This document shows, in pieces, positions 1 through 6,581 of a stretch of DNA of 30,051 nucleotides. Each line of letters begins with the position of its first letter. Positions within the stretch are counted from its first letter, which is position 1. A model generated the notes under the pieces. It did not search any database. It was not told where the DNA came from and saw only the letters and a list, made by a program, of their open reading frames with translations. This DNA comes from a virus: positions 1 to 30,051 of the IMG/VR virus record IMGVR_UViG_3300046819_000092, one strand, 5' to 3'. A program made the translations under genes and the position numbers.

Positions 1-48
1 GCCCTACAATCTGTAAGGTTATTACCACGATTTGAGGTGGAAATGGAT

Positions 49-77
49 TTGACAATTTATGCCCGTTAGAGGATAAT
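49..77 (+). promoter_or_regulatory. Sigma70 promoter for the left small-gene cluster
   Basis: TTGACA at 49-54 is a perfect -35 box. After a 17-nt spacer comes GATAAT at 72-77 (five of six to consensus). Transcription should start near 84-85, giving a G/A-rich leader of about 50 nt before the first gene. The spacer shares TAGAG immediately before the -10 box with the promoter at 10254. No operator repeat is obvious around it. Called on motif match only. Confidence 0.75.
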
Positions 78-134
78 TGGAAGGGTCACAATTGGTGATG
101 AGATGGGATGAGAGGATAGTATGGGAAAGGTAGT

Positions 135-524
135 GTGGAAAGAGAAGATGAAGTTATCTTAATAGATACAGAACAGGTAGTTAAAATATATGGAGTTACA
201 AGAGGTCTTTTTAATTCAACTAGATTAGGTATTGGTGCGCCAGCTCATGTAAAAAGATTTAATAGAAAGAACTGGTACATCGAGAAAGAATGTAAAGAAT
301 GGGCAGCAAACAATAACTTCTGGGAACTTGCTATGCACTATAGACGTTCCCAATGCTACAAGACTCTAAGTAAGGAAGAAACTTTAACTAGACGTAGAGC
401 AGGACGACCAACTAAAGGTGATAGGCCAATAGAACTACTAGAGAGAGATTTAAAAGAAAGAACACCACCTTTAATGAGGTTATTCTTACAGGGTAAATTC
501 TCACCTAACAGGAGATTATTATGA
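135..524 (+). CDS. Small DNA-binding protein (AlpA/excisionase-like helix-turn-helix)
   Basis: A 129-residue protein that probably binds DNA as a regulator or nucleoid-type phage protein. Residues about 11-56 read as a MerR/AlpA-like helix-turn-helix with a short wing (T-E-Q-V-V-K-I-Y-G-V-T-R, then a basic strand and the acidic/aromatic helix ending KEWA). A basic stretch at 86-94 (RRRAGRPTK) resembles an AT-hook (GRP core). The start is GTG at 135, preceded by GGAAAGG; an in-frame TAG at 117-119 excludes a longer form, and the next in-frame ATG would remove the HTH. It is first in a four-gene cluster behind the promoter at 49-77 and overlaps the next gene by four bases. The exact target is unknown; the HTH assignment is by pattern, not alignment. 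Confidence 0.72.
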   Translation: MEREDEVILIDTEQVVKIYGVTRGLFNSTRLGIGAPAHVKRFNRKNWYIEKECKEWAANNNFWELAMHYRRSQCYKTLSKEETLTRRRAGRPTKGDRPIELLERDLKERTPPLMRLFLQGKFSPNRRLL

Positions 525-718
525 GCAGACCTTCGTTAATTACCACAATGACTGAAGCAGGTATAGCTTACTATGGTAAAGGTAAAAGTCCTTACGATGT
601 TATTCGTACAGCAAAGAACAAAGCTAATCCAGGTTCTTCTTTTAAAAGAGAACTAGAAACTATATTAAAACAAGACACTAACTATTTAATAAAAGCATTT
701 GACTATTTAATTTTATGA
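521..718 (+). CDS. Hypothetical small phage protein, 65 aa
   Basis: Not recognised. It starts in an ATGA overlap with the preceding HTH gene behind AGGAGATTATT, a very good ribosome-binding site, and ends in an overlap with the next gene, so translation is coupled through all three. The protein is short, basic and soluble-looking, with an alanine/lysine-rich middle, a glycine-rich patch (YYGKGKSP) and a predicted helical C-terminal half. No cysteine or metal-binding motif is seen. Position behind a strong promoter and next to a DNA-binding protein suggests an early or accessory role, but that is inference only. Confidence 0.7.
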   Translation: MSRPSLITTMTEAGIAYYGKGKSPYDVIRTAKNKANPGSSFKRELETILKQDTNYLIKAFDYLIL

Positions 719-1020
719 AAAGATATAATACTAAACACCAATGGCGAATGAAAGAAGCCGAAGACGGTCAATGGATTAGATACTCAGAAGTAGAAGAACT
801 ACAAGCTGACCTAGAACTAACTAAAGAGTGTAATGAACAATTACAAGCTGATGTTAGATTCTATATGAATAGAATAGGAGATTATGAAGAGAAGGCAAGA
901 AACGCTAGATGGCATATGCACCATTGGCAACATAAAGCTAAAGCTGCTGGCAATGTTCTAGCAGGTCTAATAGCTGAAATAGCTATAGTACTAACTCTAT
1001 ATAGTTTCGGATTGCTATAA
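715..1020 (+). CDS. Hypothetical coiled-coil protein with C-terminal membrane helix, 101 aa
   Basis: Residues about 24-62 form a charged heptad-like helix (S-E-V-E-E-L-Q-A-D-L onward), followed by a His/Trp-rich stretch (HMHHWQH, 67-73). Residues 80-101 are hydrophobic, with one Glu at 88, ending at the C-terminus. This reads as a tail-anchored or membrane-associated protein with its coiled coil in the cytoplasm. It is not an Rz-type spanin: those have the membrane helix at the N-terminus and a periplasmic coiled coil. It starts in an ATGA overlap with the previous gene. Function unknown; a role at the membrane is inferred from topology alone. Confidence 0.7.
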   Translation: MKRYNTKHQWRMKEAEDGQWIRYSEVEELQADLELTKECNEQLQADVRFYMNRIGDYEEKARNARWHMHHWQHKAKAAGNVLAGLIAEIAIVLTLYSFGLL

Positions 1021-1039
1021 CATTAAACTAGGGTATAAA

Positions 1040-1327
1040 ATGACTGAAATAGATACAATAAGAGTTATGTATAAAGAGTATATAGCAGAAGGGCTTAGAC
1101 AAGCACAGATAGAGACTAACTCTATAGTTCCAGACGGTAGTGCTATAATCTGCCAAACTTATAGTCAGTTAGCGGCTTACAACTCTATCTGTGGTTTGCC
1201 TATCATGGTAGCAGCTACAGCTAGTAGTTTTGAATTTGTACTAGCGGTACCGCAAGGTACAAGCCCTAGCATCTCTAATAGTTTTAGGGAGTATATGGAG
1301 ATGAATGACCTTTACCCTGATGTCTAA
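1040..1327 (+). CDS. Hypothetical protein, 95 aa
   Basis: Not recognised. It lies 19 nt after the previous gene, with AGGG about 8 nt before the ATG, and is the last rightward gene before the convergent endolysin. The sequence starts with an acidic/amphipathic helix (residues 1-25) and continues with alternating hydrophobic and small residues (for example PIMVAATASSFEFVLAVPQG), which suggests a compact alpha/beta fold. No signal peptide or clear membrane span is seen. Base composition matches the neighbouring phage genes. Confidence 0.68.
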   Translation: MTEIDTIRVMYKEYIAEGLRQAQIETNSIVPDGSAIICQTYSQLAAYNSICGLPIMVAATASSFEFVLAVPQGTSPSISNSFREYMEMNDLYPDV

Positions 1328-1335
1328 ATTTCTCG

Positions 1336-1364
1336 ATAGCGGGGCGATAATTTCAAACCGCTAT
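1336..1364. terminator. Hairpin between convergent genes, possible weak bidirectional terminator
   Basis: ATAGCGG (1336-1342) and CCGCTAT (1358-1364) form a perfect 7-bp stem with a 15-nt loop between the 3' end of the 95-aa gene and the 3' end of the endolysin gene; the endolysin stop codon lies in the right arm. No U-tract follows on either strand, so intrinsic termination would be weak. Position, not composition, is the main argument. Confidence 0.35.
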
Positions 1365-1810
1365 AACCCTAAGAACATCTCACGTTCGGCTTCCCTTCGA
1401 CGTGTTAGGCCTGAAATTACAGCCCCATTCGCCCGATTCCACCTCAGAAACTGCCTAGCCACCTCAATTCTCGCCTCATCTTCATTAAGTAACCTAACTA
1501 ATGTAGAACTAACTAGATTACCTACTCCAATGTTATAACATAAACTAACTAGCGCATCGAATTCATACTGTTCCAGAGGAACTTTAACTGCTTTAGTTAC
1601 CGCTTTCTCGTAGGTAGTTAATGTACTTGCAAATAGTTCCAGAGCTTCTGCCTCACTAATAGCAGGGTCTCTTAGACTTACCGGAGTTCCATCTGCGTAT
1701 CTAGTAGAGCCGTAGCCAATAGTAGGTACTTTAGCACTACATAGATAAGGTTTAGCCCTAAAGCCCTCAAATTGTTTAATAAAATCAATGCCTTGCTGGC
1801 TAATTTTCAT
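1361..1810 (-). CDS. GH24 phage lysozyme (endolysin)
   Basis: Hydrolyses the beta-1,4 link between N-acetylmuramic acid and N-acetylglucosamine in peptidoglycan to release progeny. The family catalytic triad E-8aa-(D/C)-5aa-T is visible as E15, C24 and T30 in FEGFRAKPY...TIGYGST, the Cys-containing variant known from phage P21-type lysozymes. The C-terminal R-W-N-R-A-N-G and G-L-x-x-R-R-x-x-E motifs are also typical. At 149 residues it is close to the usual length. No signal-anchor or SAR segment precedes the catalytic domain, so a holin is needed for export. It is the last gene of the leftward operon, with AAGG upstream of the ATG, nine bases after the fibre-like gene. There is no spanin gene beside it. 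Confidence 0.95.
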   Translation of the reverse strand: MKISQQGIDFIKQFEGFRAKPYLCSAKVPTIGYGSTRYADGTPVSLRDPAISEAEALELFASTLTTYEKAVTKAVKVPLEQYEFDALVSLCYNIGVGNLVSSTLVRLLNEDEARIEVARQFLRWNRANGAVISGLTRRREAEREMFLGL

Positions 1811-1818
1811 AAATTACC

Positions 1819-2895
1819 TTAAAAACTTAGAAATGAATGTGCTTTAGCAGTATTTATAACAGTCACAGAAATAATAATAACTTTAGAAGCATTACCAGTA
1901 TACCCAGTAGATGTTTGCAATACTAACTTATACATAGGGAACAACTCTGGAACTGGTAAACCATAGTTCTCAAAGGTCTCGCCACTTGCCTGATTAGCAT
2001 TATTATACTCCCCATGTCCCATTATTAACTTAACTGGATACTTAATATCATTAGTAGCAACTATATAGTAGGTAACAAATTTACTATTACCAGCTTCTAC
2101 TAATGAGCCAACACCATTAACAATGTTATTATAGTAGACCCTACCACCATTAGCATGAGGAAATATAGGTAAAGCTGGCTCTAATTGGGCATAGCCTGAG
2201 CCATTCAAGTAAACAGTAGGTAAAAGAGCATTAGTTAAAACCTGTTCATAGTTATTAACTGGGCTAACACTATCAGTAATAGCATGTTCTAAGTCCTCAT
2301 CAGCAAACTGAATAGGTGAGCTAAAGGTCAGATTAACATTAGTATCAGAGTTCAAAGTATAGCTAAGTTCCCCACCACTACGCCAGACAGCTCCTCTATT
2401 CCTATGTTCTGAATAATGCCATTGAGTATCCCTAGCTACACTATGTCTTTCATCTCCAGCTATAATAGCTTTCTTTAGAACCGAATCCCAATAAACATAA
2501 CCGATTAAGATGGAACTTCTTATATTCCCATAAGCTCCGTCTAGGGCTAATTGCCCTGTAAGATAGTTATAGATAATATAATTACCACCAGTAACATCTG
2601 GAATTTCTATAGATTTTATGCCAGAAACAGTATATTCTGTGCCTCGGTAATAGACTTTAACAGGAATATCAATAGTCCAAGAGAAAATTCTAGTATTAGT
2701 TACGAAAGAAACACTATTACCAGTTCTAGTGAAAACTCCAGTCAAATCTTGACTAAGATAACCTACAAGAGCAGGGTCAACTGCCCCTGTATCACCTTTC
2801 TCACCCTTACCTGAATTAACCAAAACATTAACAACAGGCTCTTTTACAGTTATAGTGTTTATAACAGTCTCTTTAGCAGTTATAGTTTCAGCCAT
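1819..2895 (-). CDS. Tail fibre/appendage-like protein with collagen-like linker
   Basis: A 358-residue protein. The first 27 residues are a repetitive beta-prone segment (ITAKETVINTITVKEPVVN). A short collagen-like G-x-y stretch follows (GEKGDTG, about 31-37), a linker commonly found in trimeric phage fibres. The rest is rich in Ser, Thr, Asn, Gly and Tyr with no enzymatic motif, as expected of a beta-structured adhesin. It most likely decorates the virion or tail and touches the host surface. The start is behind AGGTAAG and overlaps the preceding stop codon by one base. Homology of the C-terminal domain is not recognised, so receptor type cannot be given. Confidence 0.7.
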   Translation of the reverse strand: MAETITAKETVINTITVKEPVVNVLVNSGKGEKGDTGAVDPALVGYLSQDLTGVFTRTGNSVSFVTNTRIFSWTIDIPVKVYYRGTEYTVSGIKSIEIPDVTGGNYIIYNYLTGQLALDGAYGNIRSSILIGYVYWDSVLKKAIIAGDERHSVARDTQWHYSEHRNRGAVWRSGGELSYTLNSDTNVNLTFSSPIQFADEDLEHAITDSVSPVNNYEQVLTNALLPTVYLNGSGYAQLEPALPIFPHANGGRVYYNNIVNGVGSLVEAGNSKFVTYYIVATNDIKYPVKLIMGHGEYNNANQASGETFENYGLPVPELFPMYKLVLQTSTGYTGNASKVIIISVTVINTAKAHSFLSF

Positions 2896-3257
2896 TATCT
2901 TACCTGCAATTTTAAAGTGCCTACAACAAGTGTATTAACAAAGCCAGTTGACTTCTTAGTTACCTTTAGAAAGTAGTAAAAAGCACCAGCGCCCAGACTT
3001 AGAGTCTGAGCGTCAGTAATTGTAAAGTTTATATTATAATCAGCTAATTGATTAACTACAATTGTACCTGAGGTTGAGCTATAAGTTAGAAGAGCAGTTG
3101 CATCTGTCTTTAATTGTCTAATCTCAGCTACAAGGTCATAGAGAGTCATATCAATTAGATTGCCTTGACTGTCTTCATAGGCAAACTCCATATTAATTGT
3201 ATCCTGAACATACTCAGAATAGTTAATCGTAGCTGTTTCACTATAAACTGTTTTCAT
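2895..3257 (-). CDS. Small beta-rich phage structural protein, 120 aa
   Basis: Probable single beta-sandwich domain. It begins with a Thr/Tyr-rich strand (SETATINYSEYVQDT), then an acidic turn (EDSQGNLIDM), a charged helix around residues 43-55 (YDLVAEIRQLKTD), and ends in strands with FYYFLKVTKKS. This pattern resembles the small N-terminal/upper-baseplate-type domains found beside phage fibre genes, but I cannot assign a named family. It sits directly upstream of the fibre-like gene in the same operon, so an adaptor between virion and fibre is a reasonable guess. The ribosome-binding site is weak, and translation is probably coupled to the gene ending one base upstream. Confidence 0.6.
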   Translation of the reverse strand: MKTVYSETATINYSEYVQDTINMEFAYEDSQGNLIDMTLYDLVAEIRQLKTDATALLTYSSTSGTIVVNQLADYNINFTITDAQTLSLGAGAFYYFLKVTKKSTGFVNTLVVGTLKLQVR

Positions 3258-3258
3258 A

Positions 3259-3630
3259 TTAAGCCCAAACTCTTGATGGTGTTGTAGGTTCTACAATATA
3301 AGGTGCTAACAAATCAGGAATAGCTGAAGATATCTCAGTAACCTCACCTGTTACTTCATCTACTGACTGAGTTACAGTTAAAGAAGCTAGACGTAAATTA
3401 ACATGATAACCTTCTAGCGGGGCTAGTTCAGGATATTCATTGCCATCTATGTCTTCTAGTATGTTACCCGTTGGTTTATGGATAGTACCTACAAAGTCAA
3501 TAGAAGCTAATCCTGTAGGCGCTAGAACTACACTTTCATCTTCATTTTCTACTTCAGCTAGAAAGGATAGATTAGATAAAACATCTTCTGCTTCAGCTTG
3601 ATTTGTGAACTTTAAGTAATAGTCAATCAT
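3259..3630 (-). CDS. Small acidic tail-accessory protein, 123 aa
   Basis: The sequence has the look of a widespread but unnamed phage family: N-terminal MIDYYLKFTNQAEAEDVL, a middle segment GYHVNLRL, and a C-terminal A-P-Y-I-V-E-P-T-T-P-S-R-V-W-A ending. Such proteins are usually encoded beside tail fibre or lectin-type genes, as here. It is acidic and has no membrane or catalytic motif. It starts behind AGAGG and overlaps the stop of the lectin-like gene (ATGA), so the two are translationally coupled. A tail or appendage component or chaperone is inferred from context. Confidence 0.62.
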   Translation of the reverse strand: MIDYYLKFTNQAEAEDVLSNLSFLAEVENEDESVVLAPTGLASIDFVGTIHKPTGNILEDIDGNEYPELAPLEGYHVNLRLASLTVTQSVDEVTGEVTEISSAIPDLLAPYIVEPTTPSRVWA

Positions 3631-4880
3631 CTTGTTAGCCTCTGTAAGTCTGCGTTAGGTAAACGTTTTGGATAGTATTTGATGAATTGGATGTGACCGT
3701 TTAGTATCTGCCCATTATAAACATTTTGCCCTAAGTGTATTCTATCAACAGTAGGTATGGTTGCTGCTAGGTCGGTTCCAACACTTGCACCATTAACACT
3801 AATTGCCACATCATTTAATTTATATGCAAAAGCTGATTTAACGGTACTATAAGCTGTGATAGTCGAGAAGGAAGTTATATCTGCTTGGGGTACCCCTCCT
3901 ACAACTACAGATGCTGCACATAAATTTAATACGTTTTTACGATTAAATATTATATTAATACCGGTGCTATCACTAATATACCAATTCATTTGAGCAGTAG
4001 TTGTAGCTAATGGAGAATCACTTGCACAGTAAACAGTCCCTTCACTCTGGTTATACCAACTACTAAAGTTACTACCCACCATGCTTGCATTATCTGCCGC
4101 ACGAGTTACCGTAGCTGAGGTTGTTGGGATGTATGAGGTTGGGAAAGCGCCTGCTTCTAATTGAGCGCCCCATGCGTAGAGTTCATCACCAGCAGCTGAA
4201 GCACCATCAGAAGTTTGAGCTGCTACAATTCCATAAGTAATAGATGTTAATACCGACAGTACAGTAAATGTAACTGATATTCGATACCATCCATTACCTA
4301 CCGATGTAATACTTGGCAGAAACGAACCAAAATCAGCTGTAGCAACACCAGCTGACGACACAACACCTGTAGCAATATTAAAGTAAGGACCGGACACTGT
4401 AGCACTACCACCAACAGCTGCAATCCTTAGTCTACAAAATGAAGTATTACTAGATTTGACATACGCTGAGACTGTGTATGTAGTAGTTGTACTTGCTATT
4501 GTTTGTGAAGGAGTCAGTGCCGCTCCAGAATAATTAAATTTATCCGCAGTAGTTGTATTATCGGGTGCAGTAATTGCATTTGTTGTTACCGTGACTCCAG
4601 CACCTTTTACCCAAGCCGCATTATCAAACTCACTACTATAGGTCAGTAAATTAGTCCTCTGCTCCTCAATCAACAAACCTTTAGGCGCTAAAGTTACAGG
4701 GTCGTAGTCGAATCTTGGTAGATTACTAGTTACTGACTCTATAATTCCACTAGAATTTACTCTTGTACCGCTGCTTGCTCTAGTAAAAGTAATCCTAGAA
4801 TCTAAGACTCCAGAAGTAAAGTCAAGTGCTAAACTAATTCCTTTACTCAATCTCTTTTTCTGAAATAATAAAAGATTCAT
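3627..4880 (-). CDS. Two-domain lectin-like tail protein (carbohydrate-binding beta-sandwiches)
   Basis: A 417-residue protein with a short basic N-terminus. It continues with the phage motif SRITFTRASSGTRVNSSG and PKGLLIEEQRTNLL (about 28-80), which introduces a jelly-roll domain of the CBM/concanavalin-A-like type (about 85-255) ending in Y-A-W-G-A-Q-L-E-A-G. A second LamG-like sandwich follows (about 280-417), ending GHIQFIKYYPKRL. These domains commonly bind surface glycans, so the protein probably supplies host-surface recognition on a tail appendage. The start is behind AGAGGA. It lies in the leftward operon with the fibre-like gene and endolysin rather than downstream of J. The fold call is from motif pattern; the specific sugar cannot be predicted. 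Confidence 0.72.
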   Translation of the reverse strand: MNLLLFQKKRLSKGISLALDFTSGVLDSRITFTRASSGTRVNSSGIIESVTSNLPRFDYDPVTLAPKGLLIEEQRTNLLTYSSEFDNAAWVKGAGVTVTTNAITAPDNTTTADKFNYSGAALTPSQTIASTTTTYTVSAYVKSSNTSFCRLRIAAVGGSATVSGPYFNIATGVVSSAGVATADFGSFLPSITSVGNGWYRISVTFTVLSVLTSITYGIVAAQTSDGASAAGDELYAWGAQLEAGAFPTSYIPTTSATVTRAADNASMVGSNFSSWYNQSEGTVYCASDSPLATTTAQMNWYISDSTGINIIFNRKNVLNLCAASVVVGGVPQADITSFSTITAYSTVKSAFAYKLNDVAISVNGASVGTDLAATIPTVDRIHLGQNVYNGQILNGHIQFIKYYPKRLPNADLQRLTR

Positions 4881-4889
4881 ATATTCCTC

Positions 4890-5243
4890 TTAATAGAAGC
4901 AAGTAATAGTTCTATCTGCACCTTGAGCTACAGGACTTGCCGCTGTACCAGAACGGAAACGAACATATCTAAAAGCAGCGAAAGTCACTACATCAATAGC
5001 ATAAGCTGCACCTGCAATAGCGCCAGTATAAACACCAGCTTGTATATTAGTGTAGTCAAAAACCGTACTAATCCAATTTACATTATCATTACTAACTTCT
5101 AAACTCACAGAAGCAGCAGTCCAGCTAGAAGGCATTAAGAAAGAATTAACTAACTCGCTTACCAAGTCAACACTATCAGAAACACTAGCACCAGATAAGA
5201 TAGTTACTTCCTTAGCCTGTCTAGTAGAAATATCATCACTCAT
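4890..5243 (-). CDS. Beta-rich virion protein, homologous to the domain encoded at 21944
   Basis: A 117-residue protein that aligns almost end to end with residues about 64-169 of the 172-aa protein encoded between M and L on the other strand. Shared blocks are SGASVS, WTAA, LEVS-x-DN-x-NW, FRY-[VI]-R-[FL]-RSGT and PV-x-Q-x-A-x-RT. It lacks the 60-residue N-terminal part of that protein, so it is a free-standing version of the C-terminal domain. The pattern suggests a beta-sandwich that binds a virion component or a surface ligand. It starts behind AGGGG and is encoded directly upstream of the lectin-like gene. Function is inferred from its relative's position in the tail-tip cluster. Confidence 0.68.
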   Translation of the reverse strand: MSDDISTRQAKEVTILSGASVSDSVDLVSELVNSFLMPSSWTAASVSLEVSNDNVNWISTVFDYTNIQAGVYTGAIAGAAYAIDVVTFAAFRYVRFRSGTAASPVAQGADRTITCFY

Positions 5244-5252
5244 ATAAACCCC

Positions 5253-5483
5253 TTAAAAATACTTATTAATTACAAATGTAGCAATAGCAGCTATGCCACC
5301 TACTACAGTAGAAATCCCACCTATATAACCCATTTGCTTAGACCTTTCAAGTTGCATCTCTTGCAATGTTTCGGCTATTTCCTTCAAAGAAACCGTAATA
5401 CTTTCTCTAAACTCTTTACTATCATCAGAGACATTCTTTAAATTCTCTTCTAACTTAGCTACTCGACAAGGTAAATCTGGCAT
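5253..5483 (-). CDS. XhlA-like coiled-coil membrane protein (possible holin accessory)
   Basis: A 76-residue protein with an acidic heptad-like coiled coil (about 7-48) followed by one hydrophobic segment (about 52-72, GYIGGISTVVGGIAAIATFV) and a short NKYF tail. This is the organisation of the haemolysin XhlA-type proteins that associate with the cytoplasmic membrane and take part in lysis in some phages. It is encoded in the same leftward operon as the endolysin, which supports a lysis role, although five genes separate them. The start is behind AGGA. A structural role cannot be excluded. Confidence 0.6.
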   Translation of the reverse strand: MPDLPCRVAKLEENLKNVSDDSKEFRESITVSLKEIAETLQEMQLERSKQMGYIGGISTVVGGIAAIATFVINKYF

Positions 5484-5492
5484 AACTTAATC

Positions 5493-5873
5493 CTATAAAT
5501 AGATAACTGATTTAGGTAGGTCTAAACTATTCCAAGGAAGCTTTGAAAGTTGTCCTGCTCTCTTATTCTTAAAGATATGATTATTCTTTCTGGCTAATGC
5601 AAATACTGTAGGTGAGACCCGCATTAGTCTACATCTTTCTATCCTAGACCACTCATCTTTATATAAAGGATTGAGTTTTCTTATTCTAACGTGTCTACGG
5701 TAGTTAGCTAGAGCAATATAGAAAGAAGTTGTTCTATAAATAGCTTCGGGAAGGTCAGTATAATCTATGACAAATACATCACCTTCGTAGGCTTTTGCCC
5801 ATAAGTCTTTAAGGTAAAGAGTTAGCTTTATATCTTGGTAACGCATAAATAGTTTAATTTTGTCATAAAGCAT
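5493..5873 (-). CDS. Hypothetical basic protein, first gene of the leftward operon
   Basis: Not recognised. 126 residues, strongly basic in its second half (RRHVRIRKLN, RIERCRLMR, RKNNHIFKNKR) and rich in Tyr and Leu. The ATG at 5871-5873 lies inside the best -10 candidate of the leftward promoter and has only a poor ribosome-binding site. Translation may instead begin at the ATG ten codons in (5844-5846), also without a clear site, or the message may be nearly leaderless. No membrane segment or known motif is seen. Its place at the head of the operon that contains tail appendage and lysis genes gives no direct clue to function. Confidence 0.6.
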   Translation of the reverse strand: MLYDKIKLFMRYQDIKLTLYLKDLWAKAYEGDVFVIDYTDLPEAIYRTTSFYIALANYRRHVRIRKLNPLYKDEWSRIERCRLMRVSPTVFALARKNNHIFKNKRAGQLSKLPWNSLDLPKSVIYL

Positions 5874-5897
5874 ACCATATCTAGGTTGTCAAGTCAA
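5869..5897 (-). promoter_or_regulatory. Candidate promoter for the leftward operon
   Basis: On the minus strand TTGACT (5897-5892) and TATGCT (5874-5869) are separated by 17 nt. TTGACA also occurs, shifted by five bases (5892-5887), but has no good -10 partner. The -10 overlaps the first possible ATG of the downstream gene, so either that gene starts later or the promoter lies elsewhere in 5874-6002. Confidence 0.4.
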
Positions 5898-5941
5898 TTG
5901 AAGAGCCTCTAGCCCTATTACTAGCTATTTTAGCCTAAATT

Positions 5942-5970
5942 TTGCTTTTTTACCTAAAATAATGTATATT
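5942..5970 (+). promoter_or_regulatory. Candidate promoter for the packaging/head operon
   Basis: TTGCTT (5942-5947), 17-nt spacer, TATATT (5965-5970). The -10 is five of six to consensus and the -35 only three of six. Transcription would start near 5977, followed by an A/T-rich leader and GAGGA (5992-5996) ahead of the terminase small subunit ATG. It is a weak to medium promoter on sequence alone, as expected for one needing an activator or antitermination. The rest of the 129-nt divergent region holds a GC-richer patch at 5903-5916 and could contain the cos site. Confidence 0.45.
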
Positions 5971-6002
5971 TTTAAAGAAATTTAAAGTTTTGAGGACAAA
6001 TT

Positions 6003-6581
6003 ATGACCATTTTAGACCCTAACAACAAGGCAATCATTGACCTAGATTCAGTACCTAGTCCAGCAGTTCTAGCAGGTATCCTAGACATTCCAGTATCTAT
6101 GGTTCACCAAGGTAGACAGGATGGTAAGTTACCAGCCAAAGTAACAGCTACTTATCGTGAGTGTATTCACCAATATATCCATTACTATAAGAAGAAAATC
6201 AACTCTAAGTCTACTTCTATGGGTGAAGCCAAATTAGCACAGGATATTAGGAATGGTATTGCCAAAGAGGAACTTCAATGGCTTGAGATAAAAAGAGAGA
6301 AAGAGCAGTTAATAGATGTTGCAGAAATCAAAGACCTATTTGAACCTATCTTTCATATCATTAGAAGCTCTTTAGTAAACCTAGCTAGACAATATCCTGA
6401 AACACAAAAGGATATAGATAATATGCTAAATGGCTGGAACACACTAGGCGGTAAAATAGCTGCTAAAGCTGGTCAAGAAGCAGATGACTTCGTGCAATCT
6501 ATGTTAGAAAAGGAACTAGAGATGCCACAAGCAGAAGAAGAACTTGAAGAAGCCTTTAACTTAGGTAATGAAGATGCTTGA
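6003..6581 (+). CDS. terS: Terminase small subunit (Nu1-like)
   Basis: Recognises the packaging site on the concatemeric genome and hands it to the large subunit. 192 residues, close to lambda Nu1 (181). The N-terminal part (about 18-62, S-P-A-V-L-A-G-I-L-D-I-P-V-S-M onward) reads as a winged helix-turn-helix. It is followed by a long charged helical region (about 75-110, KEELQWLEIKREKEQLID) likely used for self-assembly, and a C-terminal acidic helix for large-subunit contact. The start follows a strong GAGGA site, and the 3' end overlaps the large subunit gene. Assignment rests on the HTH plus position immediately before an unmistakable GpA-family large subunit. Confidence 0.85.
   Translation: MTILDPNNKAIIDLDSVPSPAVLAGILDIPVSMVHQGRQDGKLPAKVTATYRECIHQYIHYYKKKINSKSTSMGEAKLAQDIRNGIAKEELQWLEIKREKEQLIDVAEIKDLFEPIFHIIRSSLVNLARQYPETQKDIDNMLNGWNTLGGKIAAKAGQEADDFVQSMLEKELEMPQAEEELEEAFNLGNEDA

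Noticed and set aside
715-1020. Rz-type spanin
   Set aside because: Coiled coil present, but the membrane helix is at the C-terminus, the reverse of an inner-membrane spanin, and no lipoprotein partner overlaps it.
1305-1538. 77-aa rightward frame overlapping the endolysin gene
   Set aside because: Antisense shadow of the GH24 gene, whose catalytic motifs are intact; no ribosome-binding site or recognisable protein.
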